Assembly: GCA_950295325.1 (NCBI GenBank)
Contig: OX485806.1
Location: 6,386,001 to 6,450,000, forward strand
Direction: 5' to 3'
From: Polytrichum commune
Lineage: Eukaryota > Streptophyta > Polytrichopsida > Polytrichales > Polytrichaceae
Length of the DNA: 64,000 nt
Shown: positions 42,621 to 53,895 of the stretch, piece after piece
Layout of the letters: each line of letters begins with the position of its first letter
Position numbering within the stretch: the stretch's first letter is position 1
The notes under the pieces: model-generated
The model's database searches: none
The model's input: the letters and a program-made list of their open reading frames with translations, nothing else
Told to the model about the DNA's origin: nothing
Made by a program: the position numbers and the translations under genes

Positions 42621-44400
42621 TTACCTTATGGCATGGTGTATAGTTATGCACCCCTAAACCCCAAAAAGGTGTTAAGATGAGAGTGGAATATGTGCTCAAA
42701 ATATGTGGACCATTTTAGGATAAATAATGAACACAATTGGATGGGTTTAGGGTGATCACATAGAAAGCTAAAAAAGTTACACTTTGATCTCTCATAACCT
42801 TTGCATCTCAACCCCGACTTTAAAACTTGAAATGATAATCTTCACGATTTGCAATTGCTAGTGGGCTGAAGTAATTCTCAATCCAATCCAACAACCAAAA
42901 ATGTAGGTGAAGTTGACGGTGTCCACGATAGGGTTTGTACCTTAAAACTTAGCTGCTAAGAATTGATGAAGTTCTTTGAAATGTTGTGGGAGGGTGTGGT
43001 GTGAATGGCCTAGGCATCACACAACTTGAAGCGTTGTAAAATCGATCATCAAAATCACGGCAAGTAAGCCTACCTAAAATTTCTCAAGAGCCAAAGTTAG
43101 GATCTACCCTAAGTTACTAAGAGGCTCAAAGTGAGCGCCAACACATTTTGAACTCATGTACTAGCCTTCTCTTCTCTATGTAATGGGATTCTTTATATTC
43201 CATCTTAGAATAAATAAAAATTTGGGCATGCGTAACAAAATTCTGTGCAATCATGGCTCAATTTGGAATGGTCTTTGTCATGTGCACATCTTTCTTAAAC
43301 TCATGTTCCCTTGATGACACTTCACTACATGGGAAACTATGAAATTACATTCTTGACTCATAATTTTTAAATTAAAAAATTCAGGCATGTTGTGAAACTA
43401 GCATTTTGGCCAATAAAACCAATGCGCAAGCAAAAAGGAGATGTAAGTAGATTATGGTTATGATTATGATCAATCTTTATAAATGCTCAGCAAAAAATTT
43501 GGTGTAGGTCAACGACTATATTGCTTGTTCTAATGATATGGATGTTGTCCAATATTCATCCTCCACAACTTTGCTTTGTGAGTTAAATTCGAATTAGTTC
43601 TTTAATTCTGACTTTTTGATACATCTTTGAATTGAAAGTAAGACCCAATCACTCTAGGGGGTTAAGGAACACAATACATTTAGTTTCATGTAGTGCACTA
43701 ATCATGCAATGTTTTGTTGGGGTTTGAGGAGCTATCATGCTCAATATCTTTTGTAAAAATTATCTTGTTATCTTTCATCCAAATACACCACAAGAATTAA
43801 CCCAATACTAACCACATCATCATGGTAGATACATTGAACGGGCATCTGCCATTGGCTTTTTAGGCCTAACGGGACAAAATGATCTCTCTCTCTCCCTCTC
43901 TCTCTCTTAAAGAATATACCCATTGACAACAAATAATCCTAATAGAAGAAAAAGTGACTTTAGGGTTTGGCAAAATCTACCTAACTTCCACCGTAGAATT
44001 TAAGAAGTGTACTCGATAAATGAGTTTATTTCACATTGGGTCACCGCTTTGATACAATCAACTTTCAATTAAAGTATGTCACTTAAATACACATTCAACT
44101 TGTTCATGGAGAGGCCTAGAATTTAGAATTTAGAATTTAGATTACCATTCTAGGTTCAATAGTTAAAGAAACTGAGAGAGCTATGCAATCGATGAAAAGA
44201 AAGATGCTCTTTTAACTTTTGGATCTCAACCCTGATTCTGAAATTGGAAATGATAGGTTACTAGCTTTGGAATTACTAACCCGACAATCCAATTTGAAGT
44301 TGGAGTTGGAAGTGCCCACAATATGGCTAGTATTCCAGAGAATGGATCCTTCAATCCTTGAATCAATGTTCCGGTCCAGCATTTTCAGTCAAGTTCAATA
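42621..44400. other. AT-rich spacer with (TC)n
   Basis: A (TC)n tract with one interruption lies at 43,883-43,907. Around 44,215-44,310 there is a short match to 42,790-42,890 (CATCTCAACCCCGA, AAATGATA, CAATCCAATTTGAAG-like), probably more of repeat E. No gene seen. Confidence 0.4.
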
Positions 44401-44589
44401 AATATCGGGGTTGGCGTTTCAGAAGCAAAGTTCACTTCCTGGATCAACATACCGATGAAATGCAGAAAAAACATATCAATTGTGCTTACACTTCGAGAGC
44501 AAGTGCAGGTTCATCCACAACAAGTAATATGTAACTGTCATTCAATACTCTGGTGATGATGCTTGAGCCAAGGCACTTCCTTATCGAAT

Positions 44590-46110
44590 TAGCTGCAACG
44601 TGAACTACTCCTGCAGTAGATTGATGGTTAATCATGAAATTAAGCTATGCAGCAGGAGGCCAAAGTTACTCCAGCTGCCACACCTCATCCCACCCAACAG
44701 GTTAGTTAGTGCAAGGAGAATAATGAACAAGTTTGTGGTGCAGCGCGTTTATGGAGTTTGTAGTGTAATATATATGGTACACAAAATCGCAGCCTCCGGC
44801 TAATCACTGTAGGTGACCTAGTTCCAGTTTCTCTACGTTACAGATTGCAAATCCAGAAACAAGAAACTGCACTACAGACACACAGAAAATTAGTGCAAGG
44901 AATGTATTCTACAGCTCTGTGTGTAAATAAACCACCATACTGAAATCACAGTCAAGCTTGAAGCATCTAATGCAGACAGATCGTCGTACTACCCACTAGC
45001 ACTTTCCAAGGAGGTAGCCACTCCTTACATTGAATCTGCATGCGTCACTGCTACTGACCAACATCACCACAAGAATTGGGATTTCGTCAGGAACACCTAT
45101 ATAGCACGAATATTCTCCATAAACTGGAATCGATGAACCGAAGTACAAAAACTGCAGCCCACAGTTTTTCACAAATACAGTCATCTAGTTCCAGTCTCTT
45201 GCAAGTGCAAATCCAGCAACAAGAAATTCCACTACAAATTTAAGTACCATACTGAAATCACATGTCAGCCTGAAACAGCGGATGCAGACAGATCATAGTG
45301 CACTTTTGGCTTCTAACCCACTGACAATTCCCAAGGAGAAAACTACTCCTTACACTGAATCTGCATCCGCCAATGGCAATGGCCAACATTAACAGTGACC
45401 ACACTAACAACAATAGGCATTGCCAAGTTCAAGAACACATAGGACGAATGAGTACACCTCTATACGGTGACTGACTTGAATAGATCCCAGTACAATAATT
45501 TTTTATCCACAGTAGGTCATGATCTAATTCCAATCTCCTACGTTACAAATTGCAAACCCAGCAACAAGAAATGGCACTACGAAAGGTGCCAATGCCTGGT
45601 CCCTCGGCAGTAACTGTTAAGTCTCATGGTTAGTCACGAAAGAACGCTATGCAGCAAGAGACTACGCATACAGCTTCCAAGTGAGTACATCGACAACATT
45701 AGTTAATGCAAGGAAAATATTGTACAAGTTTGTGGTGTAAACTAATCTACAGCACTGACATCACATTCCAGCTTGAGATAGCCGATGCAGACAGATCATA
45801 GTACACTGGTGGCTTCTAATCCCACTGGCTACTGGCCACAATAGCAAGAGCAAGAATTGCCATTGCGATGTCTATGCAAGTTCAAGATTTACACATAGCA
45901 CGAATAAATGCATCTCTATACAGTCACCGACTCCAATGCATCTAAGTACAGAAAAATGCAGCCCCCAGATATTCGCAGCAGGTCGATCATCTAATTCCAG
46001 AGTCCTACGTTACAGATTGCAAAGTTCCCAGCAAAAAGGAACTGCAACTACAAGGAATGCGTGGCCCCTCGGCAGCTGGCCAGTTCTAATGGTCAAAAAA
46101 ATCCTTAACG
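44590..46110. repeat. Long-unit tandem array 3' of the AP2 gene (about four units)
   Basis: The anchor block (CTAGTTCCAGTTTCTCTACG, ACAGATTGCAAATCCAG, AACAAGAAA, CACTAC) recurs at about 44,817, 45,185, 45,524 and 45,990, giving unit lengths of about 370, 340 and 465 bp. Other shared blocks per unit are GATGCAGACAGATCATAG, GGCTTCTAA, CACTGAATCTGCAT and ACCTCTATACAGT. A flanking block with ATTAGTTAATGCAAGGA and ACAAGTTTGTGGTG occurs at about 44,700 and 45,700. Divergence between units is considerable. I see no protein-coding frame conserved between units. Confidence 0.75.
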
Positions 46111-46184
46111 CGGAAGTAGCCACTATACACAAAACCCTCCCAAGTAGTGCTGATGAAGTGGAAATTGGGTTCGCAAGAATGGTG

Positions 46185-46560
46185 TAGAAATTTGCAAACA
46201 AATATTGCAGCATATGCTAATTGTTGTGGCGATCGCTGGATGAAGAATGGAGACCGGATTGAGAGCAAGGATGGTGAAGAAACTGTACGAAGAACTTCTG
46301 CAGCAGGTGCTAATTATTGTGGCGGTCACCGGGTGAAGAAGTGCACACCGGATTCAAGGAAGGATGCTGAAGAAATCTTGCGCAGGAATTCTGCAGCACA
46401 TGCTAATTGTGGTGGTCACCGTATGAAGAACTGGAGACCGAATTGAAGCAAGGATGGCGAAGAAACTTTGCAAAGAACTTCTGCCGCAGGTACTTGTAAT
46501 TGTGGCGATCACAGCATAAAGTGAAGACCAGTCGGCTTTAAACAAGGATGTTGAAGATTT
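46185..46560. repeat. About 92-bp tandem repeat ending at the AP2 3' end
   Basis: The block AAGGATGGTGAAGAAAC starts at about 46,267, 46,360, 46,450 and 46,544, a period of 90-94 bp. It is followed each time by GAACTTCTGCAGCA, GCTAATTGTGG and GGTCACCG...TGAAGAA. A partial unit lies to the left from about 46,200. The plus-strand frame through it encodes a roughly 30-residue repeat, but it is not supported as a gene. The array stops within about 30 bp of the AP2 stop codon, so it probably forms the 3' UTR or polyadenylation region. Confidence 0.85.
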
Positions 46561-46586
46561 TTTTGCGCGAAAGAATTTCATCATGA

Positions 46587-47288
46587 TCACCGGGGGGTAG
46601 AGCATCCCTCGGCCCTCTTAGCCGCATTTGAGGCGAGCTTGACCACCTGAGCTTTCTTCTGCTTGTCACTGAGGCCGTGCATAGTGTGCCGTGCCGGAAG
46701 CGCGGGAACAAAGTCCCTCGGGTTACCGAAATTGTACGTGAGCTTGCTGTCATTCTCATCTTTGTAGTAGAAGGTGGCCACATCGTAAGCCCTTGCAGCA
46801 GCATGCTTGGAGTCGTAGGTGCCGATCCACACGGTTCGTAAGCTCTTGGTTGGCCTAATCTCCGCCACGAACTTACCCGTGCTGATTTTCCGCACGCCTT
46901 TGAACTTGCGCGGCGATCCGGTCTCCACTTGCATATGGTCCAGCGGAGGAGCCCCAGACCCACTGGGAACTTGAATCAGCTCTCCGGAGCTTGAAGACGA
47001 TGCGGTAGGGTTCGGAACCCGGAGCCGTGACAAGCCGTGCCTGCGCGGCAGCTCTCGCTTGTACTCTTCCGGGGTGAGGCCGAGCCCTCGCAAATCGCGG
47101 TCCAATGCGAACGGGTCCCTCACGAAGCTGTCGTCCTCGTCGATTTCTCTGAACCACTCGGGGTCGAACCAATCGGGGTTCCGAGTTGTCTTCTCAATCG
47201 GCTTCCAGAACACTCTGCACGCATTGCGCACGTGCGCAAGAAGTCGCCAGCCTGATCGGCGACACCCGCCGCTGGGACTCTCGGGCAT
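46587..47288 (-). CDS. AP2/ERF-domain protein, single exon, divergent domain
   Basis: Probable nuclear transcription factor. From the ATG at 47,288 it is 233 residues, without an intron. A single AP2-like domain spans about residues 128-196. It has KFKGVRK (YRGVRK element), VAEIR, TVWIGTYDSKHAAARAYDVA (RAYD element with AARAYD) and LTYNFG. The two tryptophans of the usual RPWGRWAAEIR strand are replaced (ISTGKFVAEIR), so DNA recognition may differ from classic ERFs. The N-terminal 90 residues are unusual: a basic part, FWKPIEKT, then acidic WFDPEWFREIDEDDSFVRDP and LTPEEYKREL. This part matches nothing I know. The gene is GC-rich and flanked by tandem repeats on both sides. AP2 membership is firm; subgroup and function are unknown. 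Confidence 0.85.
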   Translation of the reverse strand: MPESPSGGCRRSGWRLLAHVRNACRVFWKPIEKTTRNPDWFDPEWFREIDEDDSFVRDPFALDRDLRGLGLTPEEYKRELPRRHGLSRLRVPNPTASSSSSGELIQVPSGSGAPPLDHMQVETGSPRKFKGVRKISTGKFVAEIRPTKSLRTVWIGTYDSKHAAARAYDVATFYYKDENDSKLTYNFGNPRDFVPALPARHTMHGLSDKQKKAQVVKLASNAAKRAEGCSTPR

Positions 47289-47326
47289 CTTTGCCACCTT
47301 CGGACGACTCCCTAACCCTCGTTTTG

Positions 47327-48110
47327 TAATTCCTTCCGCAAGAACACAATAAGATATTCGCCTAACCGAAAATCGGCTTAGAGAGAGAGATTAGGAAGAG
47401 GCCAATCCTTCAACAAGCTCCGCGCGTATTTACCGACAAATGCCAGAGCTGATAAATGCAGACAGATTAAGCTTCTAAATCAAAGAAGCAGGCTAAGTTT
47501 GTATGGAGAGAAAACGGAGTGCAGTGTCGAACATTTGCAAAGTCAACAGTCCCAATCCGTAGCGATCCCTCGTCCAATTCCTTCCGCAATAACACCAAAA
47601 AGTCGCAAGCCGAAAATCGGCTTCTAACTACGGAGACGGGACGGACGGACGGAAAAGAAACGCAAGGAATAGGATCCTTCAACAAGCGCCAGCGCATGTA
47701 CCGACAAAGACCAGTCTGAGTCCCTACCTGAGCTGCAAACAGAGAAGGCTTCCGAAACAAAGATTCAGCCTAACATACATCAGACTTGCATTCAAGAGTC
47801 GACAGAAAGCCGAATCACGAATCGGGGCACTGCAACTGGTGCACATATATGTTGAACATTTGCAGACACAAAGACGGAAAGGAAATACATCAGTATCCTT
47901 CAACAAGCTCCCCCGGAGCATTTATATACCGACAGTACAGGCCCCTCCCAAAGATGCAAACAGACAAGGCTTCGGAATCAAAGATTTAGCCTAACATACA
48001 AATGTTCATGAGGCTTGCATCCAACATTCGACAGAGAGAGTCGAATTAAGAAATCATCAAACAGGTGTGCAGCTGGTGGATGTGTCCAACATTTGCAAAG
48101 TTCTCAACTG
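47327..48110 (-). repeat. Triplicated promoter-like segment upstream of the AP2 gene
   Basis: Three diverged tandem copies. AACATTTGCA recurs at about 47,527, 47,855 and 48,089. CCTTCAACAAGC recurs at about 47,407, 47,677 and 47,898, followed by a TATA-like block and ACCGACA. AATTCCTTCCGCAA and CCGAAAATCGGCTT are shared by the first two copies. Period is 220-330 bp. The arrangement suggests local duplication of the AP2 promoter and leader. Confidence 0.75.
47921..47928 (-). promoter_or_regulatory. Candidate TATA box of the AP2 gene
   Basis: The minus strand reads CGGTATATAAATGC, a consensus TATA, in the most distal of the three promoter-like copies (about 630 bp from the start codon). The equivalent sites in the nearer copies read GGTAAATACG and GGTACATGCG and look decayed. 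If this is the active box, the leader would be about 600 nt or contain an intron. Confidence 0.45.
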
Positions 48111-50424
48111 CTGTGCAGCACAGAGATGAGGATGAGGAAGGAGTGAGCAAAGTTCGGTGCGAACGACAGTGGCGTGGTCGACCTGGCTTGCAGGCTTACC
48201 AGCTCATGGATTAGCAGCATCGATAGGTAGCCAGAACCGTAATTCGCAACCCTCACTCTCTCTCTCTATCTATCTATCTTTCTATCTCTCTCTTTCTATA
48301 TGGACTTCCACAAACAGGTGGACAACCCCGCCCCACCAAACCCTTGCTAAACCTCTGAAACCCCAGCTTCAATGCAAATGCGTCCGACTGATCTTGGAAG
48401 CCATTTCTGGCGTCTAACCTTTTGTTCTTTGAACGAGTCCTCCGGACAGAAGAGCGCAAGTATCCTCAGTTCCGAGGAGGCTGGATCTGCAGGTAAGATG
48501 ACACGATTCCTCCTTTTAAAGGGAAGGCAGCAGTCTCTCCCTGCGTTAAGTTGTTTTGCTTCGAGGTAGTGAGATCGCTCCGAGTCCCGGAAGTTGCTAA
48601 CTCCAGGGTGATTTCATCCCACCAATTTTTGTTGTAAATTACTACGAGAATCGAGTCACTGGCGGGCCCCGTGATCTGTCGACCAGGTATAAGGAGTTCA
48701 TATTTATGAATATCTCAAGCTTCCTTCCAGGGTTTTTCGAGATCGGCAGGATCGTCGACACCTGGCGCGGCGGCCTTCGTCCGCATCCTCGCCTGTCGGT
48801 AGGCCAACCAGCCTGGCGCCTACGTAGATGACTGATTCTGTTCGTTTTCTTCTTCTCTCATCTGTAACTATCATCCAGAGTTAAACACATAAGCTTTCCT
48901 TCGATAAGGAATGAATTATGTGGTGGAACACAATTGTCATCTGTTATTTATTCATCCACAACGAACGTCGGGATGAGAGATTCGGAGTCTGACTAGAGAC
49001 TTCGTCCAATACATTACCATCCGGAGACGGTCATCAAAGTCAAAGGGTTCACTGGATGAATATAGGAAATGGATGTATTACGGTTTGCTGTCTGAACATA
49101 TTCATCCATCTTTCATCATCCACTGTTGGCATTGGAGGCAAGGGGCTAGTCGCTGGAGCTTCGTGGTGTTAATAATTATAAGGGTGGGTTTCCATGTCCA
49201 GAGCTGAGCCACTGGATTCTAGATAATAGTGGGTCTTCTCATTCAAGATAACAAAAGCAACCAACCAGCCAACTATATTATGGTTGTCTTTTAGACTGTG
49301 GAGGGCCGTGAGCATGGGCCACTAGATTTTGATACGCCTACTAAACACTTAAATAAAAAATAATTGGTTGGCACATATAAACCCTACCACACCAAATTTT
49401 ATCTATATTTGTCTTTATTCCCACCAGAATTTGGTGGGCGAGTAGCATACATGAAAACTCACCCCAATAAGCAAACTCATCCAACATGGATGAAGCTTAA
49501 AAGCTCCAGTAAAAGCAAACCTAAGGTCTCCCTATAGGTTGAAGGCCAATGTATCCCCATAAGAGTAACTTGGAGCATTTGATCTAAAAACATACAGCTC
49601 ATGAGTTATAAGCTTTCTAAGCTACATAAAATGATTCTTTACATTCTAACCCTCCCAACGGAAGAATTTGTGTAGAGACCACAAACCTCTTAACAAGGTG
49701 AGATGGATGAGTGGAGACTTTGTTCATATTAACTACCATGCATGTTTCGTGAACACAATTTCTTGCAACGAGTGGCTTGGAAGAAGTAGCACGATACATA
49801 TACGATGAAATCGTTACGGTTGTTCACACACTCGTCGTCTAATAGACAAAGTAAACGTTTGGCTATGATGCTCTAGCTAGCGCCGGAATTGAAGACCAAA
49901 GACTCTCTCTCTCTCTCTCATCCATTCATCCAAACCTTGGCGGTCGACAACTTCTCATCCACACAACGAGCACGCGGAATTTGCTACGATTTGCTACGAT
50001 TTGGAAGAAGTAACTACACTTTTTGTCTGAACACTTGTCATCCATTGTGGATGGATGAGACGGGAGGGTGGATGGATGATAAATATGGACTCCGGAAGTG
50101 CTTCTAGGAAGGTACGGACGCTCAAAGGTTCACGTGGCTCTCTCTTCCAAGAAAAGGGCCTCGCGTGGCAATCAGTCTCAACACGGAGCCTTGGGAAGTT
50201 CAACCGAATGTGGTGGCCGAGTGGAACTTTTTAAGCTCTTTGAGCTCCCTAGCTAGTGTAAGGTGCGTGACCATATAGTGAGCATCTCCCACTCCGCACA
50301 CAACTTTTGGCCGTTGGATGAAAGTGGGAACTGTCTCATCCACTTCGTAATGGCGGATCACCAAAACCGTCGCTTCGAGATTCATAACCGAAGTTTGAAT
50401 GCACAAATTTATTAAAGGCCAAAG
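48111..50424. other. Upstream flank of the AP2 gene, no gene recognised
   Basis: Contains a TC/TATC microsatellite at 48,256-48,297 and (CT)n at 49,903-49,919. Around 48,940-50,080 the short words CATCCA/TGGATG recur, with a small hairpin ATCCATTGTGGATGGAT at 50,040-50,056. Moderate GC at 48.1-48.8 kb could reflect regulatory DNA. Confidence 0.4.
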
Positions 50425-50620
50425 TTAAGATTATCTTCTCGTTTAGTTCATCACATCAAGATAGATCCTCTCCATTGCCTCGACTATTGTATCTATAATG
50501 GGTGGATGTGTTTTGAGCACAGAGTCCAATCTCATTGCATAACATCTAATCTTGGTATTTGTTCATGACTATCATCCTAGTCATATGCCACTCAGAGGCA
50601 AGTGTCCGCTAAACAAAGGT
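50425..50620. repeat. Dispersed repeat E fragment
   Basis: Blocks such as AAGATTATCTTCTCG, ACTATTGTATCTA, TTTTGAGCACA and CACTCAGAGGCAAGTGTCCG align in order with 42,380-42,600. Confidence 0.4.
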
Positions 50621-51859
50621 TCACATGTCTTCATGACTTATGTATTTGAAAATCACACTAACTGTAGATATTCAACCCTCTCTATATGTTCGGTGGGAAA
50701 AGTTATTTGGTTGATGGTTGAATAGTGTTTTAAACATCCAATCAGCATACCATTCTCAAGCAAAGCGGATGTTGTTCCATTTGAAACTCATACAAGGGTC
50801 TTCAACACAATCAACCCTCCAAAACAAACAGTTTTGAATAGACTTTTCACCCCTTCCACCTTGTAACACGAGTCTTACCAAGCCAAAAGAGTTCAAATTT
50901 AACTACGAGCCTCTTTAAAATACATGAATACCTATTTGGAGATGAGGACACCAACGTGTCACATCCACTTTTAGTTCCCACTTCCCAATGGAGACACCAT
51001 GTTTATTGGCAACTTGGTAAATCCAACCCATGTATTGTACCGAAGCGCGGCCAAGAGTTCTATGCCACAAGTACTAATCCAAGTCCAAAACTTGTTCTCT
51101 CTAGCTTCAAACTAGTGGGTTGTCTTTGCTTATGGACTCAATAGAGTAATCCGTAAAGTCCTTCGAAGAGGGATTATACATATATATATATATATATATA
51201 CATTGGAGCCTATTTTGAAAGTTGGGTGCAAATTTTGGGACCTCTTCTTCCCACCTCGCAAACTTTGAGAGAAATTTAGGATTTAAAATAAGATATGCAC
51301 ATGGGACCCGTCATCTTAAATCATGGATTGACTTATGCATGGCTAGCTTGGCCCACCCATCCTAGTAGGACAAGCTAGACAACCAGTTTTTGCTATCCCG
51401 ACACCACTCTTTGTGTATGGTGATTTAAGCATTCAAATTGGGTGACTTTGCGTTAATTCTCGTAAACTCAAGGTTTGGGATTAAACCCACGCCAAAAAAA
51501 GAAAAAAAAAAAGAAAAAAGAAAAAAAACATCACTCAGTTGATGAACTATGTTCATGAGCCTTGCAGTAGATTCGAGAATAAAGCCATTGGATGTCAGAA
51601 TCCCAATACTTCATACTGAATTCGAGGTCAAGGCAGCTGAACACAACTCCTCATTTTGAGGAATGTTGAGTGATTTCATCTCCTTTACTTTACAAATACC
51701 TTTGATGTGGCTCATATTCGTTTTGGTGCTCAGTCATGCTTTGGGAGGCTAAATATAAAGGCACGACTCCAAGCGTTGTTCAATCCACAAGGTGGGCAGT
51801 AGGTTCTTTGAAACTTAACAGAGGCATGCCTAGTCAGAGGACGAAGAATATATATGCCA
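50621..51859. other. AT-rich spacer with (TA)n
   Basis: A perfect (TA)11 lies at 51,179-51,200 and an A-rich (GA4-9)n stretch at about 51,497-51,528. No gene seen. Confidence 0.45.
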
Positions 51860-52250
51860 GGTGTACTCCATGTAACGTAGATGGGTCTTAAACCCTTGCT
51901 TTTTGTCGACTAGCCTCGGCTATGGAACACACGGTTAATACGGAATAGTTGGCTGATTTACATTGAGGCCATAGCCATTTTCGTCGTAATTTTTTAAAGC
52001 TCGTTTGAATATCTTGTTCGATATCAAAGTGAATTCTCGTGTTTCGTTAAACGGTCATTTAGATGCCCCGAAACATGTTGATTATTGAGTTTAGAGTGGT
52101 TATTAAATTTTGAACATGCAATGCAGTCTCTTTTAAACGTATGTCTTTATGGTCTCCAATCGTCGAGCCATGTAGAACCATGTATTGCTCGAATATAGGT
52201 GTTTGGTTAAGAGAAGCACCCAGATTAGGCACATCTACCTTATCAAGATT
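51860..52250. repeat. Dispersed repeat E, copy 2
   Basis: Collinear with 42,237-42,620 in the same orientation (GTAGATGGGTCTTAA, GAGGCCATAGCC, GTTGATTATTGAG, TCTCTTTTAAA, CTCGAATATAGGTGT). Confidence 0.55.
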
Positions 52251-53140
52251 AGGTATCGAGTTAAAAGCAAGAGCTTTGTGATGCCAAAAGCTTTGTGATG
52301 CCAATGTGAGTTTATCCACTAGAAAGATGAAAAGTTGTATTGAATCGAATTGTTGTTTTACATGGGTGCAATCATGGTGAAGTTGACCAAAATAATGTGT
52401 TTGTATATTAAAACCATTTTTTTGGGGGTCAAAGGCCTAAAAGTAGTAGCAAAGTGTTGTTTCAATTGGATTTTTTTTGTCATGGTGACCTTTATTGTTG
52501 TGTTAAATATTCAAATGTAGAATATCAAGTTGAGATCTTCAAAACTTATCATTGAAAAGTGATGCTCAAAAGCAAATGGTTGAATATGGTTTTGAATGTA
52601 GATTTGATGACCTTAAATATTTTGAAATTGGATTTTTTTTTCATATTCCTTTAATTCATTATATACTCGAGGTCATCACCACAAAACTTTGAACAAAAAC
52701 CATCAATTTAATGTAATTTTATTGTATTTTAAACAAAATTGAAATAATTACCTCTTCAATATCACCTACTTGCACCATCTTTTAAATTAAGTATATATTT
52801 TCTTGAAAAAATAATGTCATCATAAATTGCTTGGCTTTGTATATCAATACGTTTTTTGAACGTCTTTGAGTTTTTTCTTTACAAAATTCAAAGTTAGTGT
52901 ATAATTTTGAATCACTTTACTGGCATGGATTAGGAGTTATCCACTTTAAACATGCTTGCACCCACGTAGAATTATATAAGCTTAGATAATCTAACTCAAC
53001 CAATGATATCAAAGCCCCCAAATTAGTGTAGTGAGACTCAATCATTTTGAATTAACCCCTCAACATATAGCGGGCTTGTTTTTATACTAGTGTTCTCTAT
53101 AAATCATGGCCGAATGAGAATCGTTGCATAAGAGCATAAC
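52251..53140. other. AT-rich spacer, nothing recognised
   Basis: No supportable gene or structured repeat. Confidence 0.5.
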
Positions 53141-53272
53141 CACTACAAGCATATTAGAGTTGGGCAACACGTCCTATGTCAATGGAAAAACATGTAAATC
53201 TATCAATGATAATAGATTTGCAAAAACAAATGGACATAGGATGTGTTGCCCAATGCTCGTATCCTTGTAGTG
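53141..53272. repeat. 132-bp hairpin
   Basis: The left arm (CACTACAAGC, TTGGGCAACACGTCCTATGT, AAATCTAT) pairs with the right arm (ATAGATTT, ACATAGGATGTGTTGCCCAA, GCTCGTATCCTTGTAGTG) around a loop of about 8 bases near 53,205. Mismatches are few. The size and pairing fit a hairpin-RNA precursor or a miniature foldback element. No target duplication was fixed. Confidence 0.75.
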
Positions 53273-53539
53273 ACCACACTACCATCCATGTTAGAAACTT
53301 GACCTCATGTAGGTTTGTAGTTGATATATCTATATCTATACGCATGTGTATGTGCGCACACGTGCAAGTGTGAGTGTAGGCAACTTAACTAACTTGAGAT
53401 CTTTGAATTTGATTTTGACATCAAATCAATATAAAAAGTGACATTTGAAATAATGATAATTTGAAGACTTTTGTGTTAAATAAACAAGAGGCACTCTCGT
53501 ATGCAATAATTCCCTCTTCCCTATGTTATGTTCCTTACC

Positions 53540-53887
53540 CGGGGGGGGGGGGGGGGGGGGGAGTCATTGGTTGGAGTAGCAATATACGTGCGAACAAATG
53601 ATAGGGTATTTTAAAAACATGGGGGCAAAAAATTATAAATGGACTTAAGAGTAATATAGGGTATCAAAAATGGCACTGGACATCTTTAAAGTACTATAGG
53701 GTATGGAATAATAGGTAATTTGGAATTATAAGTAAATGTATAAGTAAACCATTTTTAATTAACCCAAAGTAGAAAATTACATAATGATAGCATGTGAAAA
53801 AAAATTTGAAAGTAATACCCCCCTATAAAATAGTGGTTGTTCGCACCTATATCCTTAACTTTTTTAACACACTCCCCCCCCCCCGAG
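53540..53887. mobile_element. 348-bp hAT-like MITE, poly-G TIRs, copy B
   Basis: The left end is a C followed by a G21 run; the right end is ACTC(C)n then GAG. A perfect 8-bp duplication TCCTTACC flanks it (53532-53539 and 53888-53895). It is the inverse of the copy at 26,822-27,165 with high similarity. The expected CT at the very left end is missing. Confidence 0.92.
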
Positions 53888-53895
53888 TCCTTACC

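Noticed and set aside
46147..46446. 99-codon frame with a roughly 30-residue repeat containing Cys and His
   Set aside because: The repetition follows the 92-bp DNA tandem repeat next to the AP2 stop. It resembles no zinc-finger spacing and is on the opposite strand to the gene.
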